Part shown: positions 57,201 through 60,200 of the stretch, piece after piece
How positions within the stretch are numbered: position 1 is the stretch's first letter
Layout of the letters: each line of letters begins with the position of its first letter
NCBI GenBank assembly: GCA_030248215.1
Contig: JASANG010003672.1
Coordinates: forward strand, 62,001-126,000
Origin: Enoplolaimus lenunculus
Lineage: Eukaryota; Nematoda; Enoplea; Enoplida; Thoracostomopsidae
Length of the DNA: 64,000 nucleotides
Direction: 5' to 3'
Made by a program: the position numbers and the translations under genes
Notes under the pieces: generated by a model
Databases searched by the model: none
The model's input: the letters and a program-made list of their open reading frames with translations, nothing else
Told to the model about the DNA's origin: nothing

Positions 57201-60200
57201 CAGTGCATGCTTAGGTTTGAAATTCAGCACAATTTTCGCGTTTGATATGTCCTAGTTCTGTATATATTTTTAGAACCGCAAATGCAGAGGTTCGTCAGAT
57301 TGTAAACCTATCGCTAACAAGTGACAGATGCTATTCTCATTTGAGAATACGGGCTTAGATTTCAAATCATTCGGGAGCCGCAACTGACTATTTGGCACTT
57401 TTAAACCTACCCACACACTTTTGAAGTTAAGGCTTAGGCTAGACAAGCCTCATATGTATCAATCAGTGTCGGAGCGGTAGCCTTAACGCTTAAGCCTTAG
57501 CCTGAGCAAAAATTACTCTAAGGCTTAAGCTAATACTCCATCCATATCAGTCCCGTGAAGAAACGGTTCGCCCCTAATCTACACATGGGCCAATCATTTT
57601 TGCAGCAACATCGAAAAACTGTGGTGGGTATTGATATTAATACCTCTTTTTACTAATACGCACTATGCGCGTAGCCAGTTTGGGGAAGTTAGGAGTCTAT
57701 ACTTCTCAATTCATGAGCCAACAACCGCCGTTTTGCGACTGTTGCAGACATTTAATACTGAAACAACGCCTGGGTTTTCGCTCGCTTCGCTTTTTTTGAT
57801 AGCTTTAACGTTGTGGGACACAAACTATATCAAGCGTTCTGCTCGCTTAACTCGCAAAATTTTACAGCAGCTTCTGGTCAGGGTTGGAACCGGCCCAGTT
57901 TTTTAGGGTCCCGGCCAATCACACTCGGCTCGGGCCCGGTACGCTTGGGTACGGGCTTGCAAATGTTATATAGGTTTAGAGCAGAAAACAAAACATAAAA
58001 CAAACCATATATAACATTATTTTTCATATTTCACCAAATATTGGTCTGCGCCGCAACCTTCAGAGCTACTTATGTTCCAACGACTGACGGAACAAAAAAC
58101 TGATAGTATCGGTTACTACGTTGCCACCTTCACTAAAATACCGCTCAGATTCGTCCGTAGTAGGTTGTATACCAAGCATGCTTTTAGTCAGCTTGGAGAA
58201 TAATGGATGGAGCACTGTGTTTTCACGCCAGTAATTAACGGATTCCATGAAGTAGCGGCGGAAACGTCTGCAGTTCAAAATTCTAGATAACCAACGAGCT
58301 CGCTTGTTAGTATAACAGTGGACTGCAAAACTTTTTCATCCGCATAGGTGCAAATTATTGCGATTTATTAACTCAAGAAAGTCTCGTTCGGAATTTTTGC
58401 AGACAACCCTACTTTTCAATCTCCTTGCTACGCCATGAACGGAGTATTTATGAGATTTGAAACGAATTAGGGTTCAAAAATACGTATCCAAATCTTGTTA
58501 CAAAATCAAATCAACGGTCTATTTCATTGGCTAATGGGACAAAAAGAGGTCACACATTCCACATTTATTTCGGCTGCCCAAAATTTGTGCCCCAGCCAGA
58601 GTCCGGGCCAGGCCCGGCCCAGTCCGGCATGGTTCAAATCTTGCTTCCGGTTGCTTAGACTCTCAGGAATAGGACATTCAGGCCACACGTCTGAATATAC
58701 AACAGTTATTTTCTGGATAAAACACTTCAATCAGCGGAACATAAACCGGACACATTCTTCAATCTATGATGACTGCAACTCGGCGCGCTTGTGAATCTGT
58801 GAGACACGAAATACCATGCTACAAATGATTACTTACGCAATGAAATGGTACGTCATCGGATATGAAAAGCGTTGCTTCCACGAAAAATTTTGTTTCGGCG
58901 AGCCACTAGTAAATCCTCCAGGTACAGGTCGCAAATGATCTCCATCACTTACTACCTAAAAATAATATTGGGTTTCGTGTGATAAATGTGTAATGCTTGC
59001 TTCAACTACAAACATAAGTACACACAAAAAAGTATTTCTGAAGTTATTCAGAAGCGTATTTTCTGCGGCAAGCCTGAAAAGTTTTTCTGATATTAAAGAC
59101 AATTTTTCTAAAAATAATTGGAAAACGTTTATTTACAGACTTTATTTCAAAACTTTTTTGAAAACTTCTCTGTTATAACAGATATACTTTTCAAGTGCAC
59201 CTTGCTAATCATATTTCTTAAATGTAAGAATTTTTTTCTTAAATACTAGAGATACTATTTTGAGTGTATTTGACCGAGAATACAGTTCTGACGTTGTTAG
59301 TGAACGTTCAATCTACCCTATTCAAAGTATAATCGTGTGCCTAGTACCGAACCCGTAGCCAGACGGGGGCCAGGGAGGGCTTAGGTCAGCCTAGAACAAT
59401 TTGGACCCCACCCTAGAAAATTATCAATCTTGCTTGTAAGTCACCAAAAACCCATGTACATTGTATATACATCTTGAAAAATGTTTAGCCCTCATAGCAA
59501 GGTGAGTCGGCTACGGACATGCCTACTACGAGCTTGATTGAGTGTTTTACTATGTAGAAGTGAAAGCTACACTGATTGCGTTTTTTTCGAAACTTTTCTA
59601 AGATACATTCCTATCTGCAACGTTGAAAAAGACATCATTTTGTCGGTTATACTGGCTTTCAAGCAACAGCTGAGTTTGACAGCCTGGTGCAAATTTGAAG
59701 CTATCGTCCGGAAAATAAGACAATTGCGCCGGAAATCACCTGAATAACTGAGTAGCCTTGCCCTTCAATGCAGTACCATTGAAATTCCAAAATCTGAAAA
59801 AGTATGCAGCACCGTTTGATAAACACAAATGACCAGAAATGGCGTTTACAATGAGAGATTAGGAGATATATCCCCACCGAAATTTGTTGCGATAAAACTT
59901 GAAAAAGGCACTTTTGCAGGCTGTAGAATATAACATGAAGAGGTCAAAAAAATTTAGGATTGGTTACGCTTGCTCGTATAGCACATTGTCCACCCTTGTG
60001 ATATTAATTAGTTTTAACCCCTCAAAGGATCAAGGTATGCAACGGACCAAACTGAATTGTTTATGGGAATGTAATAAAGTACGAACGACTCATCCGCCAA
60101 AGGCTAGCATGGTTTCATAGATCAACAAAACTGTGCCCATAAGAAGAATTACACTGCGTCTCAGTCGAACCACTAGCAAGTTACATGGCGCATATGTGAA

